Source of the DNA: Halodesulfovibrio marinisediminis DSM 17456
Lineage (GTDB): Bacteria; Desulfobacterota; Desulfovibrionia; Desulfovibrionales; Desulfovibrionaceae
Length of the DNA stretch: 64,000 nt
Assembly (NCBI RefSeq): GCF_900129975.1
Contig: NZ_FSRG01000003.1
Location: 484,997 to 548,996 of the forward strand
Reading direction: 5' to 3'
The translations under genes and the position numbers were made by a program. The notes beneath the pieces are model-generated. The model was not told where the DNA came from, made no database searches, and worked only from the letters and a program-made list of their open reading frames with translations. Positions 63,342 to 64,000 of the stretch are shown here, piece by piece. How positions within the stretch are numbered: the first letter of the stretch is position 1; the number at the start of each line of letters is the position of its first letter.

Positions 63342-64000
63342 CTAGACTTGCAGGATGGAAGAAACCAACAGCTGTGTGTAGTGGTGATGCGGGTCGTCCA
63401 GCACCTGATCGGTTAAGCCTGATTCTACAACCTGCCCGCCGCGCATAACCATGAGGCGGTGTGCCAAAATGCGCGCTACTGCGAGGTCGTGCGTTACGAT
63501 GATCACGGCAAGTCCCATCTCTGCAACCAGTTCTCTGAGAAGATCCAGCAGACGTGCCTGCACTGATACATCCAGCCCGCCTGTTGGTTCGTCCATAAAA
63601 ATGAGTCGTGGATTGGAGACAAGGTTACGGGCAATCTGCAAGCGCTGTTGCATGCCGCCGGAGAAGGTTCGCGGTAGATCGTCCATTCTGTCTTGAGAAA
63701 TTTCAACGCGTTCCAGCCATGAGGTCGCCTGAGAGCGGATGTTACCGTAGTGGCGCATGCCCACTCCCATGAGTCGTTCACCGATATTTGCGCCGGCGCT
63801 TACGTTGTTACGCAGACCGTCACGCGGGTGCTGGTGAACGTAGCCCCATTCTGTTCGCATGAGCATGCGTCGCAGGTGCTCCGGTGCGTCATGGAGATCA
63901 CACAGTGAGCCGTTTTGTTGCTGGTATGTTACAGAGCCGTATGTCGGGCTGAGACGTCCAGAAATGCAGTTGAGTAGGGTGGATTTGCCTGAGCCGGATT
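63342..64000 (-). CDS. phnK: C-P lyase complex ATP-binding protein PhnK, 5' end outside the window
   Basis: About 219 residues of PhnK, the ABC-type ATPase that binds the PhnGHIJ core. The frame is open to the right edge, where the Walker A GSGKSTLLNCISG is already present; the start is missing. Motifs are TEWGYVHQHPRDGLRNNVSAGANIGERLMG, FSGGMQQRLQIARNL and LIFMDEPTGGLDVSVQARLLDLL. The frame from the internal ATG at 63866 gives only part of the protein. Upstream phn genes should continue past 64000. Confidence 0.93.
   Translation of the reverse strand, partial: SGSGKSTLLNCISGRLSPTYGSVTYQQQNGSLCDLHDAPEHLRRMLMRTEWGYVHQHPRDGLRNNVSAGANIGERLMGVGMRHYGNIRSQATSWLERVEISQDRMDDLPRTFSGGMQQRLQIARNLVSNPRLIFMDEPTGGLDVSVQARLLDLLRELVAEMGLAVIIVTHDLAVARILAHRLMVMRGGQVVESGLTDQVLDDPHHHYTQLLVSSILQV

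Overview
The window reads as a contiguous chromosomal segment of a Gram-negative, strictly anaerobic, probably marine sulfate reducer of the Desulfovibrionales. The moderately low G+C content and gene complement would suit Halodesulfovibrio or a relative; this is inference from gene content, not from a marker gene. Supporting points are selenium use (an in-frame UGA in a HesB-like gene and the YqeB/YqeC/MocA system of selenium-dependent molybdenum hydroxylases), a double-cubane-cluster protein with its ATP-driven activator, a C-P lyase operon, a sigma-54-controlled UxaA/SuyAB-like lyase operon, and many genes of unknown function. I see no rRNA, tRNA, CRISPR array, insertion sequence or prophage.

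Layout. 0-5 kb: end of purM, an exported unknown, tatA, then a three-gene run that begins with a degenerate flavin-disulfide-reductase/rhodanese fusion. 5-10 kb: a HAD phosphatase, a YggT-type membrane protein, and ydcH-ilvB-ilvN-ilvC. 10-14.6 kb: a cysteine hydrolase, a small unknown, a tandem Cys-type and Sec-type HesB/IscA pair, pyrR and a GlpT-like transporter. 15.5-17.6 kb: a double-cubane protein and its activator. 17.7-24.1 kb: a divergent locus with yqeC/yqeB/mocA on one side and a three-subunit molybdenum hydroxylase on the other. 24.5-31.4 kb: an NfrB-NfrA-DUF4434 glycan/secretion operon. 31.5-36.9 kb: a divergent lipid-modification cluster (DUF1365-Cfa fusion, FAD amine oxidase, DUF2062; SDR and DUF3833 lipoprotein). 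37-41 kb: a DUF6765 protein, a phosphoglycolate-phosphatase-like HAD and a radical SAM/SPASM protein. 41-47 kb: a catabolic operon (enolase-superfamily enzyme, BCCT carrier, two-part UxaA/SuyAB-like lyase) downstream of its likely sigma-54 activator, with a clear -24/-12 promoter and two matching palindromes. 47-51 kb: an Fbp-type iron(III) ABC transporter behind a Fur-like operator. 51-54.7 kb: a Cache-HAMP-HD-GYP phosphodiesterase and a small secreted unknown. 55 kb: mntP. 55.7-60 kb: a PilZ-HlyD (Alg44-like) protein and an Alg8-like glycosyltransferase fused to a beta-helix. 60-64 kb: phnN, DUF1045, phnM, phnL and a truncated phnK, read towards the left.

Three themes recur. First, cyclic-di-GMP-controlled surface polysaccharide: a GT with three tandem MshEN units, a PilZ-controlled Alg8/Alg44-like synthase with a built-in periplasmic beta-helix, and an HD-GYP phosphodiesterase. 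Second, selenium: a probable selenocysteine codon with a bacterial SECIS-like hairpin, and a Se-dependent Mo hydroxylase locus. Third, radical and low-potential Fe-S chemistry: the double-cubane protein and the radical SAM protein. The strongest candidates for undescribed biology are the Alg8-beta-helix/PilZ-HlyD pair, the UGA-containing HesB gene beside its Cys paralogue, the motif-less flavoreductase-rhodanese operon, and the sigma-54 BCCT/enolase/lyase operon.
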